DNA of 64,000 nucleotides from Pseudomonadota bacterium. Its GTDB lineage: Bacteria; Pseudomonadota; Gammaproteobacteria; Steroidobacterales; Steroidobacteraceae. Each line of letters opens with the position of its first letter. Position 1 is the stretch's first letter. The translations under genes were made by a program, and so were the position numbers. A model generated the notes under the pieces. That model saw nothing but the letters and a program-made list of their open reading frames with translations. It searched no databases and was not told the origin of the DNA. This document shows, piece by piece, positions 35,923 through 45,636 of the stretch. The stretch spans positions 1 through 64,000 of the forward strand of contig JAJYFF010000006.1 of the NCBI GenBank assembly GCA_021785405.1. Direction: 5' to 3'.

Positions 35923-37584
35923 TCAGCCGCTGCCCTTGGGGCGGGTCCAGCGCAGGCGCGCGAAGATCGCCGCGCCGGCGAGCAACTGCACCCAGCCGAC
36001 CGGCGCGATCGGCGCGGCCGCCGCGAGCCAGATCAGCCCCGCGAGCCAGAGCACGCCGCCGAGGATCGCCGCGTCCCGGCGGGACTCGAGCCGGCGCAGC
36101 TCCTCGCGCAGCTCGGCGAGCTCGGCGCTCTGCACCGGCCAGCGGAAGCCGTCGTCGGCCGCGGCGCGGATCCCGGTCTTCACGATCTTCGGCACCTGCT
36201 TCAGCGTCTCGATCGCGTCGGGGAGTTGCGTGCGCATCGCGCGGAGCAGTGTTCGCGGACTCGCGCGGTCGCGCATCCACGCGCGCAGGATCGGTTGTGC
36301 GGTCTTCCACAGGTCGAGCTCCGGATACAGCTGCCGGCCGAGCCCCTCGATGTTGAGCAAGGTCTTCTGCAGCAGTATCAGCTGGGGCTGGATCCGCATG
36401 TCGAAGCGTCGCGCGGTCTCGAACAGCCGCAGCAGCACCTGCGCGAACGAGATGTCCTTCAGCGGCTTGTTGAAGATCGGCTCGCAGACCGTGCGCACCG
36501 CCGACTCCAGCTCGCTGACCCGCGTGCCGCTCGGCACCCAGCCGGATTCGACGTGCAGCGCCGCGACGCGCGCGTAGTCGCGATCGAAGAACGCCATGAA
36601 GTTCTCGGCGAGGTAATGTTGATCGCGCGGCTCGAGCGTGCCGACGATGCCGAAGTCGACCGCCGCGTAACGGGGATTCTCCGGATCGTCCACCTGCACG
36701 AAGATGTTCCCCGGGTGCATGTCCGCGTGGAAGAAGTTGTGGCGGAACACCTGCGTGAAGAAGATCTCGACGCCGTTCTCGGCGAGCTTCGGGATGTTCG
36801 TCCCGTGCGCGCGGAGCTCGTCGATGCGGTTGACGATGATCCCGTGGATGCGCTCCATGACCATCACGTCCGGCCGGCAGAGGTCCCAGTGGACCTCGGG
36901 GACGTACAGCAGGTTCGATCCCTGGAAATTGCGCTTCAGCTGCGATGCATTGCCCGCTTCGCGCATCAGATCGAGCTCGTCGAGGATCGTCTTGCGGTAC
37001 TCCTCGACGACCTCCGGCGGCCGCAGGCGCCGCGCCTCGCTCCAGTACTGGTCCGCGAGCGCCGCGAGCGTCGCGAGCACCTCGAGATCGCGCTCGATCG
37101 TCTCGCGCATCCCGGGCCGCAGGATCTTCACGACGACTTCCGAGCCATCCTTCAGCCGGGCCGCGTGCACCTGGGCGATCGAGGCGGCGGCGAGCGGTGT
37201 CCGATCGAACTCGGCGAACACGTCCTCGAGCTTGCGCCCGAAGGTCGATTCGATCGTCGCGACGGCGATCGCGCTGTCGAAGGGCGGCACCCGGTCCTGC
37301 AGCAAGGCGAGCTCGTCCGCGATGTCGACCGGCAACAGGTCGCGGCGGGTCGACAATGCCTGGCCGAACTTCACGAAGATCGGTCCGAGCTCCTCGAGCG
37401 CGAGCCGCAGCCGCTCGCCCCGGGTCGTGCCGGCGCTGCGCTGAAACCAAGTCCACGGCGACAGGTACGCGACGAAGCGGAACGGCCGGTACAGGTGCGT
37501 CGCGCGGACGAGCTCGTCGAGCCCGTGACGGACGAGGGCGCGCTGGATCTGGAGCAGGCGGCCGACGACGCGGACGCGGATCAT
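35923..37584 (-). CDS. ubiB: Ubiquinone biosynthesis ATPase/kinase-like protein UbiB
   Basis: A 553-residue ADCK/ABC1 atypical kinase. The UbiB KxGQ motif appears as [17 protein letters not shown] (about 69-86) and the Ala-rich nucleotide loop as [15 protein letters not shown] (about 130-144). The catalytic Lys follows in [19 protein letters not shown] is the catalytic loop and AAVDFGIVG the DFG-like motif. Two hydrophobic C-terminal helices (about 505-545) anchor it to the inner membrane. It supports coenzyme Q synthesis with UbiJ and UbiK. The start overlaps the ubiJ end by four bases. Confidence 0.95.
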   Translation of the reverse strand: MIRVRVVGRLLQIQRALVRHGLDELVRATHLYRPFRFVAYLSPWTWFQRSAGTTRGERLRLALEELGPIFVKFGQALSTRRDLLPVDIADELALLQDRVPPFDSAIAVATIESTFGRKLEDVFAEFDRTPLAAASIAQVHAARLKDGSEVVVKILRPGMRETIERDLEVLATLAALADQYWSEARRLRPPEVVEEYRKTILDELDLMREAGNASQLKRNFQGSNLLYVPEVHWDLCRPDVMVMERIHGIIVNRIDELRAHGTNIPKLAENGVEIFFTQVFRHNFFHADMHPGNIFVQVDDPENPRYAAVDFGIVGTLEPRDQHYLAENFMAFFDRDYARVAALHVESGWVPSGTRVSELESAVRTVCEPIFNKPLKDISFAQVLLRLFETARRFDMRIQPQLILLQKTLLNIEGLGRQLYPELDLWKTAQPILRAWMRDRASPRTLLRAMRTQLPDAIETLKQVPKIVKTGIRAAADDGFRWPVQSAELAELREELRRLESRRDAAILGGVLWLAGLIWLAAAAPIAPVGWVQLLAGAAIFARLRWTRPKGSG

Positions 37585-38207
37585 GCCGCGCCCGGTCCGC
37601 GCGGCACGGTGCGATACCAGAGTCGCTCGAGCCGCGCCTCGAGGCGGTCGGCCGCTTCGCGCAGCTCGTCCACCGAGTGCACGAACTCGTCGACCTCCGG
37701 CTTGCCGACGAGGTCGCGGCTCTCTTCCCGGAGGTACTCCGCGAGGTTCTCGCCGACGCTGCGCGCGCCGCGGAAGACCCAGGTTCCCGCCGCGCGGGCG
37801 AGGTTGCCGAGGCGGCGCGCGGCGACGTCGCCGATCAGGCGCGCCGCTTCTTCCTCCGGATCGGGACGCGCGAGCGCGAGCAGTTCACGGTAGCCGGCGG
37901 CGACCTCGGCGTCGCCGCGCACCTGCAGCGATCCACTGCCGACGGGACGGTCGTGCTCCGCGGTCACCAGCCGCAGCAAGGCGCCCGGTGGTCCGGCGAT
38001 CACCGCATCGGCCGCGTCCGCGTCACCCGTCGACAACGCGAGTCGACCCGCGATGCAGACCGCCCGTACGCGGATCACGCCGTCGAGATCGACCCGCAGG
38101 GACTTGCCGGCGAGGCGGCGGGCGAGCCGCTCTGCGCGCGCCTGACCGCCGATGTTGCGGTTCAGCACGCTCTCGAGCGCGGCGAGCCAGGGAGGAGTGG
38201 CCGGCAT
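37581..38207 (-). CDS. ubiJ: Ubiquinone biosynthesis accessory factor UbiJ
   Basis: A 208-residue protein with an N-terminal SCP2-type lipid-binding domain (about 10-110; [37 protein letters not shown]) and a C-terminal coiled coil ([19 protein letters not shown]). UbiJ and UbiK form the assembly factor of the cytosolic Ubi complex. Located between ubiE (3 nt gap) and ubiB, as in most gammaproteobacteria. Confidence 0.92.
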   Translation of the reverse strand: MPATPPWLAALESVLNRNIGGQARAERLARRLAGKSLRVDLDGVIRVRAVCIAGRLALSTGDADAADAVIAGPPGALLRLVTAEHDRPVGSGSLQVRGDAEVAAGYRELLALARPDPEEEAARLIGDVAARRLGNLARAAGTWVFRGARSVGENLAEYLREESRDLVGKPEVDEFVHSVDELREAADRLEARLERLWYRTVPRGPGAA

Positions 38208-38210
38208 CGG

Positions 38211-38963
38211 TCAGATCTTGAAGCCGCGGTGCAACGCGACGATCCCCCCGCTCAAGTTGTGATAGCGGGCCTGGGCGAAGCCCGCGGACCGCATCATCTC
38301 GAGCAAGGTTTCCTGATCCGGGTGCATCCGGATGGATTCGGCGAGGTACCGGTAGCTCGGTGCGTCCTGAGCGACGACGGCACCGAGCGCGGGCAGCACG
38401 TTGAAGGAGTACAGATCGTAGACTTTGCCGAGCCCCGGCAGCGTCGGCTTGGAGAACTCCAGCACCAGCAGCTGACCACCGACCTTCAGGACCCGGTGCA
38501 TCGACGCGAGCGCGGCGGCCTTGTCGGTCACGTTGCGCAGCCCGAAGCCGATCGTCACGCAATCGAACGAGCCGTCCGCGAACGGCAGCGCCTCGGCGTT
38601 CGCGACGACGCACTCGACGTTGCCGGCGATGCCGTGGTCGAGCACCCGGTCGCGGCCGCGCAGCAACATCGCCGCGTTGATGTCGGAGAGGACCACGCGC
38701 CCTTCCTTGCCGACTTGGCGAGCCAGACCGATCGTGAGGTCGCCGGTGCCGCCGGCGACGTCGAGCGCGGTCTGCCCGGGACGCAGGCCCGCGACCGCGA
38801 GCGTGAATCGCTTCCACAGCCGGTGCACGCCGAACGACATCAAGTCGTTCATCAGGTCGTACTTGCCGGCGACGTTCTCGAAGACCGACCGGACGCGGCG
38901 GGCCTTCTCCGCCCAATCGACCGTCTCGAAGCCGAAATCGGCCGTTCTTCGTGGTTCGTTCAT
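38211..38963 (-). CDS. ubiE: Ubiquinone/menaquinone C-methyltransferase
   Basis: A 250-residue SAM-dependent methyltransferase that methylates the benzoquinol ring of Q precursors. Family motifs: [35 protein letters not shown] (SAM site, about 68-82), [11 protein letters not shown] and [12 protein letters not shown]. Full length. First gene of ubiE-ubiJ-ubiB. Confidence 0.96.
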   Translation of the reverse strand: MNEPRRTADFGFETVDWAEKARRVRSVFENVAGKYDLMNDLMSFGVHRLWKRFTLAVAGLRPGQTALDVAGGTGDLTIGLARQVGKEGRVVLSDINAAMLLRGRDRVLDHGIAGNVECVVANAEALPFADGSFDCVTIGFGLRNVTDKAAALASMHRVLKVGGQLLVLEFSKPTLPGLGKVYDLYSFNVLPALGAVVAQDAPSYRYLAESIRMHPDQETLLEMMRSAGFAQARYHNLSGGIVALHRGFKI

Positions 38964-39017
38964 CTCGCGCTCACCGCTCGCCGAATTCCGGCCATTGTAG
39001 CCGTTTCGGCCGTGGAA

Positions 39018-39380
39018 TCAGACCCGTCGCGGTCGCCCCGCCGCGGCGCAACGCTCGAGGTAGCGCGCCCAGCGGGTCGCGTGGTTGCGCCCGAGGTCGT
39101 ACAGCAGGCTCCAGCTGTAGAGTCCGGTATCGTGACCGTCGTCGAAGTTGAGCCGCACCGCATACTGGCCGATCGGATCGATGCCGCGAATCCCGACGTT
39201 CTCCTTGTCGGTCACGAGCAGTCCCTCGCCGCCGCCGTGGCCCTTGACCTCGGCGGACGGGGAGAACACGCGCAGGTACTCGAAGGGCAGCTCGAAGCGC
39301 GCGCCGTCGTCGAACGCGATCTCGAGGACGCGCGACGTGGTGCGCAGCTTGATCTCGGTCGGTGTGGGTATCTGGTTCAC
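39018..39380 (-). CDS. DUF971 (gamma-butyrobetaine hydroxylase-like N-terminal domain) protein
   Basis: A 120-residue protein whose GTG start overlaps the hslU stop (GTGA). DUF971 features: [40 protein letters not shown] and [13 protein letters not shown]. Related domains occur at the N-terminus of gamma-butyrobetaine hydroxylase and in Fe-S carrier ApbC/Mrp-linked proteins; alone it may be an Fe-S assembly or chaperone-like factor. hslU-DUF971-ubiE order is common in gammaproteobacteria. Confidence 0.9.
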   Translation of the reverse strand: MNQIPTPTEIKLRTTSRVLEIAFDDGARFELPFEYLRVFSPSAEVKGHGGGEGLLVTDKENVGIRGIDPIGQYAVRLNFDDGHDTGLYSWSLLYDLGRNHATRWARYLERCAAAGRPRRV

Positions 39381-40705
39381 AGGATGTACCTCGACAGATC
39401 CTCGTCGCGGGCGAGCTCGCCGAGATGCCGCTCGACGTAGTCGCGATCGACGTACACCCGCGTGCCACTGCGATCCGCCGCGTCGAAGGACACCGATTCG
39501 AGCAGGCGTTCCATCACGGTGTGCAGGCGGCGCGCGCCGATGTTCTCGGTTCGTTCGTTGACCTCGAACGCGACTTCGGCGAGGCGGCGCACGCCGGAGG
39601 CGTCGAATTCCAGCGTGACCCCCTCGGTCTCGAGCAAGGCCGCGTACTGCCGGCACAGCGAGGCGTCCGGCTCGGTCAGGATCCGCACGAAGTCCTCGAC
39701 CGACAGCGACTGCAGCTCGACGCGGATCGGCAACCGGCCCTGCAGCTCCGGGATCAGGTCGGAGGGCTTCGACATGTGGAACGCGCCGGACGCGATGAAC
39801 AGCACGTGGTCGGTCTTCACCGCGCCGTACTTGGTGTTCACGGTGCACCCCTCGACGAGGGGCAGCAGGTCGCGCTGCACGCCCTCGCGGGAGACGTCGG
39901 CACCGGAGGTCTCCTGGCGCCGCGCGATCTTGTCGATTTCGTCGATGAACACGATCCCGTTCTGCTCCGCGCTCTCCACCGCGAGCGTCTTGAGCTCCTC
40001 CTCGTCGATCATCTTGCCCGCTTCTTCCTCGGTCAGGAGCTTCAGCGCCTCCGGGATCTTGAGCTTGCGTTGCCGGGCGCGCCCGCCGCCGAGGTTCTGG
40101 AACATCGACTGCAGCTGCTGCGTCATCTCCTCCATCCCCGGCGGCGCCATGATCTCGACCCCCGTCGTCGGCGTGCGGACCTCGATCTCCACCTCCCGAT
40201 CGTCGAGCGCGTGCTCGCGCAGCATCTTGCGCAGCCGCTGCCGGGTCTCCGGGTCGCGCGGCGAGGAATCGGTGGATCCGTCGGTGCGCGAGCTCGGCAG
40301 CAGCGCGTCGAGCAGCCGCTCCTCGGCGGCGTCCGCGGCACGGTGGCGCACCCTGGCGATTTCCCGTTCGCGCGTGGTCTTCACCGCGATCTCGACGAGG
40401 TCGCGGACGATCGAATCGACCTCGCGACCCACGTAGCCCACTTCGGTGAACTTCGTCGCCTCGACCTTCAGGAACGGGGCCTGCGCGAGCTTCGCGAGGC
40501 GCCGCGCGATCTCGGTCTTGCCGACGCCGGTCGGGCCGATCATCAAGATGTTCTTCGGGGTGATCTCGGCGCGCAGCGCCGGGGCGACGTGGCTGCGCCG
40601 CCAGCGGTTGCGCAGCGCGATCGCGACCGCGCGCTTCGCGGCGTGCTGGCCGACGATGTGCTTGTCGAGTTCCTCGACGATCTCGCGGGGGGTCATTTGC
40701 GACAT
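39377..40705 (-). CDS. hslU: ATP-dependent protease ATPase subunit HslU
   Basis: A 442-residue AAA+ unfoldase. Walker [16 protein letters not shown] (about 57-71), pore loop GYVGREVDS, Walker [13 protein letters not shown], sensor region [20 protein letters not shown]. The intermediate I-domain (about 110-235) is present. The C-terminal EDLSRYIL inserts into HslV. Five nt separate it from hslV. It unfolds cytosolic proteins for HslV. Confidence 0.97.
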   Translation of the reverse strand: MSQMTPREIVEELDKHIVGQHAAKRAVAIALRNRWRRSHVAPALRAEITPKNILMIGPTGVGKTEIARRLAKLAQAPFLKVEATKFTEVGYVGREVDSIVRDLVEIAVKTTREREIARVRHRAADAAEERLLDALLPSSRTDGSTDSSPRDPETRQRLRKMLREHALDDREVEIEVRTPTTGVEIMAPPGMEEMTQQLQSMFQNLGGGRARQRKLKIPEALKLLTEEEAGKMIDEEELKTLAVESAEQNGIVFIDEIDKIARRQETSGADVSREGVQRDLLPLVEGCTVNTKYGAVKTDHVLFIASGAFHMSKPSDLIPELQGRLPIRVELQSLSVEDFVRILTEPDASLCRQYAALLETEGVTLEFDASGVRRLAEVAFEVNERTENIGARRLHTVMERLLESVSFDAADRSGTRVYVDRDYVERHLGELARDEDLSRYIL

Positions 40706-40710
40706 CGGCT

Positions 40711-41271
40711 CTAGAGCTCCTCGATCGTCAGCTGCCGGTTCGTGTAGATGCAGATCTCGGCGGCGATCCCGAGCGCGCGCTCGACGATCTCGCGGGCGCC
40801 GAGGTCGGTCGAGCGCAGCAACGCGAGCGCCGCAGCCTGCGCGTAGGCGCCGCCCGAACCGATCGCGATCAGATCGTGCTCGGGTTCGATCACGTCGCCG
40901 GTTCCCGAGATCATGTACGAGCGTTCGACGTCGGCGACGCACAGCAATGCTTCGAGGCGGCGCAAGCTGCGATCGGTGCGCCAGTCCTTCGCGAGCTCGA
41001 TCGCCGCCCGGGTGAGGTTGCCGTACTTCTCGAGCTTGCCTTCGAAGCGCTCGAACAGCGTGAACGCGTCGGCCGTGCCGCCGGCGAATCCGGCGAGCAC
41101 CTTGCCGCCGTAGAGCCGGCGCACCTTGCGCGCATTGCTCTTGACCACGGTCTGTCCGAGAGTCACCTGGCCGTCGCCGCCGAGCGCGACGTGCCCGCCG
41201 CGGCGCACCGCGAGGATCGTCGTGCCGAGCATCGCGCCGGGACGGTGCTGGAATGGATCGTCTAGGTTCAT
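40711..41271 (-). CDS. hslV: ATP-dependent protease peptidase subunit HslV
   Basis: A 186-residue proteasome-like subunit. The catalytic Thr must be Thr17 in [11 protein letters not shown], so the protein begins with a 16-residue propeptide ([16 protein letters not shown]) instead of a single Met. I recall comparable short propeptides in Xanthomonas HslV. An internal ATG at 41232 would leave three residues, but neither start has a clear ribosome site. [20 protein letters not shown] and [20 protein letters not shown] are diagnostic. Confidence 0.95.
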   Translation of the reverse strand: MNLDDPFQHRPGAMLGTTILAVRRGGHVALGGDGQVTLGQTVVKSNARKVRRLYGGKVLAGFAGGTADAFTLFERFEGKLEKYGNLTRAAIELAKDWRTDRSLRRLEALLCVADVERSYMISGTGDVIEPEHDLIAIGSGGAYAQAAALALLRSTDLGAREIVERALGIAAEICIYTNRQLTIEEL

Positions 41272-41326
41272 CGGCGAGTGCTCGGTCGACCGGGAATCGA
41301 TCGCAATGGGGTCAAAAGGGCGAATT

Positions 41327-42226
41327 TCAAGACCGCGTGCGTCGCCGCGCGCGCGGATGCGCGGCCTCGTAGACGTTCGCGAGCCGCTGGAAATCGAGAT
41401 GCGTGTAGATCTGGGTCGTCCCGATGTTCGCGTGGCCGAGGAGTTCCTGCACGCCGCGCAGGTCCGCGCTGGATTCGAGCAGGTGGGTCGCGAACGAGTG
41501 CCGGAACAGGTGCGGGTGCACGCGCACGGAGATGCCCTGCCGGCGCGCCCAGAGCGCGACCCGTTGCTGGATCGCGCGCGGCGACAACCGCCGCCCGTCA
41601 CGGCTGAGGAACAGTGCGCGCTCGCCGCCGCCCGGGTGCTCGCGAAGCCAGGCCGTGAGCGCCGCGCGGGCGGCACGGCCGACCGGGACGATGCGGGTCT
41701 TCGCGCCCTTGCCGAGCACCCGGACGGTGCCGTCGGCGAGATCGATGTCGTCCCGACTGAGGCCGGCGAGCTCCGCGAGGCGCAGCCCCGAGGAGTACAG
41801 GAGTTCCATGATCGCCTTGTCGCGCGCGGACAAGCGGTCGTCGCTCCGGAACGCGAGGAGCCGCGCCATCTGGTCGACGTCGAGGGTCGAGGGCAGGCGC
41901 TTCTCGGCGCGCGGCGCGCGCACCCCCTCGGCCGGGTTGGCGGTGGTCGCGGCTTCGCGGCGCAAGTAGCCGTAGAAGCTGCGGACCGCGGACAGGCGGC
42001 GTTGCACGCTGCGGGGGCCGAGGCCCGCCGCGTGCTCGGCCGCTGCGAACGTGCGTATCGCGGCCCCGTCGAGGGTGCGCCAATCCGGGGATCCGCGCCG
42101 CGCGAGGTGCGAGGCGAGCGCCTCGAGGTCGCGCCGGTACGCCGCCGTCGTGTGCGGGCTCATGCGCCGTTCCAGGCGCAAGTGCGCGCAGAAACGGTCG
42201 ATCCAGTCGTGCAGCGTCGCGCTCAG
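41327..42226 (-). CDS. xerC: Site-specific tyrosine recombinase XerC (start codon unusual)
   Basis: About 299 residues. The catalytic set is complete: Arg in [11 protein letters not shown], Lys in [12 protein letters not shown], His-Arg in [12 protein letters not shown], His in [13 protein letters not shown] and Tyr in the same motif. With XerD it resolves chromosome dimers at dif. The N-terminal core-binding domain starts [18 protein letters not shown]. No in-frame ATG, GTG or TTG lies within about 65 codons upstream. A CTG at 42226 has GGAG six nt before it and gives the normal length; another CTG at 42250 overlaps the DUF484 stop. Confidence 0.9.
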   Translation of the reverse strand: MSATLHDWIDRFCAHLRLERRMSPHTTAAYRRDLEALASHLARRGSPDWRTLDGAAIRTFAAAEHAAGLGPRSVQRRLSAVRSFYGYLRREAATTANPAEGVRAPRAEKRLPSTLDVDQMARLLAFRSDDRLSARDKAIMELLYSSGLRLAELAGLSRDDIDLADGTVRVLGKGAKTRIVPVGRAARAALTAWLREHPGGGERALFLSRDGRRLSPRAIQQRVALWARRQGISVRVHPHLFRHSFATHLLESSADLRGVQELLGHANIGTTQIYTHLDFQRLANVYEAAHPRARRRTRS

Positions 42227-42246
42227 TGCGCGCTCCGAGCGCGCGC

Positions 42247-42915
42247 TCAGCGCGTCAGCGCGTGCGCGATCAAGTCGCCGATCCGGATCAGGAAATCGGT
42301 GCTCATCGCCGGGTGAAAGCGCTCCGCGTCGCTCGCGCCGATCGCGAGGAGTCCGAGGTTGCCCTTCGGTCCGAGCGGCGTGAGCGCCACCGAGCCGATC
42401 TCGACCGTGTCCGCGCCGAACAGATAGTCGCGCTGCGAATCGCGGACCTGACCGCATCGGGGTTTGCCCGACGCGAGCAGCGACTCGAACGACTTCAGAT
42501 TCGCGTCGGCCGGGTCGGCGACGCGCAGGAAGCGGGGTGCGCCCGCCTCGAGGTCCCGTGCCGCCGGCAGGAACAGCACCAGCACCGAGTGCATCGCGTC
42601 GAAATCCTCGCGCATCGACGTCTCGATTGCCGCGATGGTCCCCGGCAGTTCGCCGGCGCGGAGCAGGCGCTGCGCGAGCCGGTGAATCCGATCGGCGAGC
42701 GCGTCGTTCGCGCGGGCGACGTCGACGAGCTCCTTCAGCCGTCGCTCGAGCGCCTGATTGCGGTCGCGCAGGACCTCGACCTGGCGCTCGACCAGACTCA
42801 CGGTCGCGGTTCGATCGCGCACGTGCGGCAGTCGCAGCTTCGCGAGCAGGGCGGCGTTGCGCTCGAAGAAGTCGGGGTTCGATTGCAGGTAATCCGCGAT
42901 CCGGTCGTCGGTCAT
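42247..42915 (-). CDS. DUF484 protein (GAF-like)
   Basis: A 222-residue protein; ATG 42915 has AAGGAAG upstream. It starts MTDDRIADYLQSNPDFFERN, characteristic of DUF484, followed by a coiled coil (VEVLRDRNQALERRLKELVD) and a GAF-like domain (SVLVLFLPAA, LGPKGNLGLLAIGASD, FHPAMSTDFLIRIGDLI). The dapF-DUF484-xerC order is a gammaproteobacterial hallmark. Role in recombination or signalling is unproven. Confidence 0.92.
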   Translation of the reverse strand: MTDDRIADYLQSNPDFFERNAALLAKLRLPHVRDRTATVSLVERQVEVLRDRNQALERRLKELVDVARANDALADRIHRLAQRLLRAGELPGTIAAIETSMREDFDAMHSVLVLFLPAARDLEAGAPRFLRVADPADANLKSFESLLASGKPRCGQVRDSQRDYLFGADTVEIGSVALTPLGPKGNLGLLAIGASDAERFHPAMSTDFLIRIGDLIAHALTR

Positions 42916-42982
42916 CGCGTCTTCCTTCACTCCGCGCGCGGAATGGGTCGTCATCGGTGCTCGCTCCCGGTGGAAAGCTGCA

Positions 42983-43819
42983 TCATATCGCGATCGAACC
43001 CGTGAACACGACACTCGCGGGTCCCGTGAGCCAGGCCGACTCGCCCTCCCCCGGCCAGCGCACCTCGGCGCGGCCGCCGCGCAGGTCCACGGCGACCTCG
43101 GCGTCGAGTCGGCCGTGCTTGCGTCCGACCGCGACGGCGGCGCAGGCGCCGGTGCCACAGGCGAGCGTCTCGCCGACGCCGCGTTCGAACACCCGCAGCG
43201 ACACGTGAGTCCGGTCGCGGATCTGCAGGAAGCCGACGTTCACGCGCCGCGGGAAGGCCGGGTGGCTCTCGATCGCGGGTCCGAGCGTGGCGACCGGCGC
43301 GGCGTCGATGTCCTCGACGTAGACGACCGCGTGGGGATTGCCGACCGAGACGGCGCCGACGCGGACCTCGAGATCGCCGATGCGGATCGGGTAGAGCGCT
43401 GCGGCGCGCGGCGCCTCCATCGGCAGGGACCGCGGATCGAAATTGGGCACGCCGATCTCGACGGACACGCGCCCGTCCTCGCCGATCCGCGCGCGGACCG
43501 TGCCGCCGGGGCTGCCGAGCGTGAGTTCGCGGTTCGGCGGCGGGTCGCGCGCGTACAGCAAGGCGGCGACGCAGCGTGCGCCGTTGCCGCACTGTTCGAC
43601 CTCGCTGCCGTCGGCGTTGAAGATCCGATAGTAGCCGCGCGTCGCGGGATCGCGCGGCGGCTCGAGCATCAGTGCCTGGTCGAAGCCGATCCCGGTGTGC
43701 CGGTGCGCGAGCCGACGCAGCAAGGCCGCGTCCACCGGCCGCCCGCGAAATGCGGCAGGCGCATCGAAGACCAGGAAGTCGTTGCCGAGTCCCTGCATTT
43801 TGCAGAAGTCGAGGCGCAT
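42983..43819 (-). CDS. dapF: Diaminopimelate epimerase
   Basis: A 278-residue cofactor-free epimerase converting LL- to meso-diaminopimelate for peptidoglycan and lysine. The two active-site cysteines are in EQCGNGARCVA (about residue 77) and LACGTGACAAV (about 224). MQGLGNDFLVFD at the start and NADGSEVEQ are conserved. Full length, divergent from the ParA-like gene. Confidence 0.96.
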   Translation of the reverse strand: MRLDFCKMQGLGNDFLVFDAPAAFRGRPVDAALLRRLAHRHTGIGFDQALMLEPPRDPATRGYYRIFNADGSEVEQCGNGARCVAALLYARDPPPNRELTLGSPGGTVRARIGEDGRVSVEIGVPNFDPRSLPMEAPRAAALYPIRIGDLEVRVGAVSVGNPHAVVYVEDIDAAPVATLGPAIESHPAFPRRVNVGFLQIRDRTHVSLRVFERGVGETLACGTGACAAVAVGRKHGRLDAEVAVDLRGGRAEVRWPGEGESAWLTGPASVVFTGSIAI

Positions 43820-43940
43820 CGGTTCGAGGATAGCCGATGAGCTTCCCGGGAGGCGAGCGCGAGGGCTTGCGGATTCGGGGCCCGGGACTTAGCCTTGCCT
43901 CGGCCGAGGATGGCCGGGGAAGAGCGGGGGCGGGAAGCGC

Positions 43941-44579
43941 ATGCGCCACATCATGGTCCTGAACGCGAAGGGCGGCTGCGGCAAGAGCACGATCGCGACG
44001 AATCTCGCGGTGTTCTTCGCGCGCGACGGACACGAGACCTGCATCGCCGATTACGATCCGCAGCGCTCGAGTCTCGATTGGCTCGCGACGCGTCCGCACG
44101 ACCTGCCCGCGATCACCGGTGTGCCGGCCTACGAGGACGGCATCCGCAACGTGCCGCGCAACACCGAGGTGCTGGTGATCGACGCGCCGGCGCGCGTGCA
44201 CGGCACGGAACTCAACGAACTCGTGCGCCGCGCGGAGACGATCCTGGTCCCGGTCCTGCCATCGACGATCGACATCAAGGCCTGCGGGCATTTCATGGCC
44301 GAATTGCAGGAGATCGGCAAGGTCTCGCGCAAGCAGGCGCGGCTCGCGGTCGTCGCGAACCGGGTGCGCGAATACACGTTGATCTTCGAGGAACTCGACC
44401 GCTACCTCAAGCACTTGAAGGTGCCTTACCTCGGCGCGCTGCGCGAGGCGCAGAACTACGTTCGCGCCTACTCGCGCGGCATGGGTGTCCTGGAACTGCC
44501 CGAGTACCTCGCGTGGCCCGACTGGCGGCAATGGGAACCGATCTGCGCTTGGCTCGACAGCAAGCGCAGCCAGCCCTGA
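43941..44579 (+). CDS. ParA/MinD-family ATPase, orphan
   Basis: A 212-residue deviant-Walker ATPase: NAKGGCGKSTIATNLAVFFA (about 8-27) with the signature Lys, DYDPQRSSLDWLA (switch I region), and VLVIDAPARVHG (Walker B). It lacks an N-terminal HTH and has no parB next to it, so it is unlikely to partition DNA by the standard system; orphan ParA-like proteins often position chemoreceptors, carboxysomes or other cargo. VPVLPSTIDIKACGHFMAEL is similar to small proteobacterial ParA paralogues. Confidence 0.85.
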   Translation: MRHIMVLNAKGGCGKSTIATNLAVFFARDGHETCIADYDPQRSSLDWLATRPHDLPAITGVPAYEDGIRNVPRNTEVLVIDAPARVHGTELNELVRRAETILVPVLPSTIDIKACGHFMAELQEIGKVSRKQARLAVVANRVREYTLIFEELDRYLKHLKVPYLGALREAQNYVRAYSRGMGVLELPEYLAWPDWRQWEPICAWLDSKRSQP

Positions 44580-44622
44580 AACGCGGCGCGGACCGACGCG
44601 CCCCGCGGCGCAGGCGCCGTCC

Positions 44623-45636
44623 ATGCGCGTGAGCCTCGGCCGCTCCGGCCGGACGTTCCACGTCGACGCGGACGAGTCGCTGCTCGATGCGGCGATCGCC
44701 GCCGGCCTGCGCCTCGCCTCCGGCTGCCGGCGCGGCAACTGCGGCGCCTGCCGCGCGCGCCTCACGAGCGGCGCGGTCGACTATCCCGACGGGCCGCCGC
44801 TCGGCTTGGAGCCGCAGGACGCCGCCGACGGACTGATCCTGATGTGCCGCGCGCGCGCGCGCGGCGATCTCGAACTCGAGGTCGACGAGCTGCGGCATCC
44901 GGACGAGGTGGTCGCGCAGCGCCTACCCTGCCGAATCGAGCGCGCCGAGCGTCTCGGCCGCGAAGTGGTCGCGCTCTACCTGCGGCTGCCGCCGGTCGCG
45001 GAGTTCGCGTTCCTGCCCGGCCAGTATCTCGAGGTGCTGCTGCCGCACGGTCGGCGGCGCAGCTTCTCGATCGCGTGTCCGCCGCACGATGCGCGGTTGA
45101 TCGAGCTGCACGTGCGCCGCGTGCCGGGCGGTACGTTCACCGAATCGCTGTTCGCGGCCGATCCGACCGATCGGCTGCTCACGATCGAAGGCCCGCGGGG
45201 TTCGTTCCGCTACCATCCGCCCGCGACCGCCGCGGCCCAGGAGACGTCGATGGCTCCGCTGCTGCTGGTCGCGGGCGGCACGGGCTACGCGCCGATCCAG
45301 GCGATCCTGCGGCACGTCGTCGAACGGGGTGCGCGGCGCGAGGTGCGTCTGTACCTCGGTGCGCGGACCGCGGCCGACCTCTACGCCGACGCCCGCATCC
45401 GCGAGATCGAGCGGCGAACGCCGCAACTGCGCTATGTGCCGGTGCTGTCGGAGCCCGCGGCGGATTGGGGCGGTCGCCGCGGCTTCGTGCACGACGCGGT
45501 GCTCGCCGATCATCCATCGCTCGAGGCGTTCGACGTCTACGCCTGCGGGCCGCCGGCGATGATCGAGGCCGTGCGCCGTACCTTTGCGGCGCGGCGTGTC
45601 GATCCGGATCGGCTCTATTTCGACTCGTTCGATTGA
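44623..45636 (+). CDS. Ferredoxin-flavin NAD(P)H oxidoreductase (2Fe-2S plus FNR domains)
   Basis: A 337-residue electron-transfer protein. The plant-type 2Fe-2S domain (1-90) has Cys ligands in GCRRGNCGACRARL plus Cys in LILMCRARA. The FAD domain has RRSFSIACPP (the RxYS-like motif with Phe). The NAD domain has LLVAGGTGYAPIQAIL and YACGPPAMIEAV. It resembles CDP-6-deoxy-delta-3,4-glucoseen reductase (AscD) and reductase components of oxygenases. No oxygenase is adjacent, so the partner is unknown. Its last 22 bases overlap the convergent hemD. Confidence 0.88.
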   Translation: MRVSLGRSGRTFHVDADESLLDAAIAAGLRLASGCRRGNCGACRARLTSGAVDYPDGPPLGLEPQDAADGLILMCRARARGDLELEVDELRHPDEVVAQRLPCRIERAERLGREVVALYLRLPPVAEFAFLPGQYLEVLLPHGRRRSFSIACPPHDARLIELHVRRVPGGTFTESLFAADPTDRLLTIEGPRGSFRYHPPATAAAQETSMAPLLLVAGGTGYAPIQAILRHVVERGARREVRLYLGARTAADLYADARIREIERRTPQLRYVPVLSEPAADWGGRRGFVHDAVLADHPSLEAFDVYACGPPAMIEAVRRTFAARRVDPDRLYFDSFD

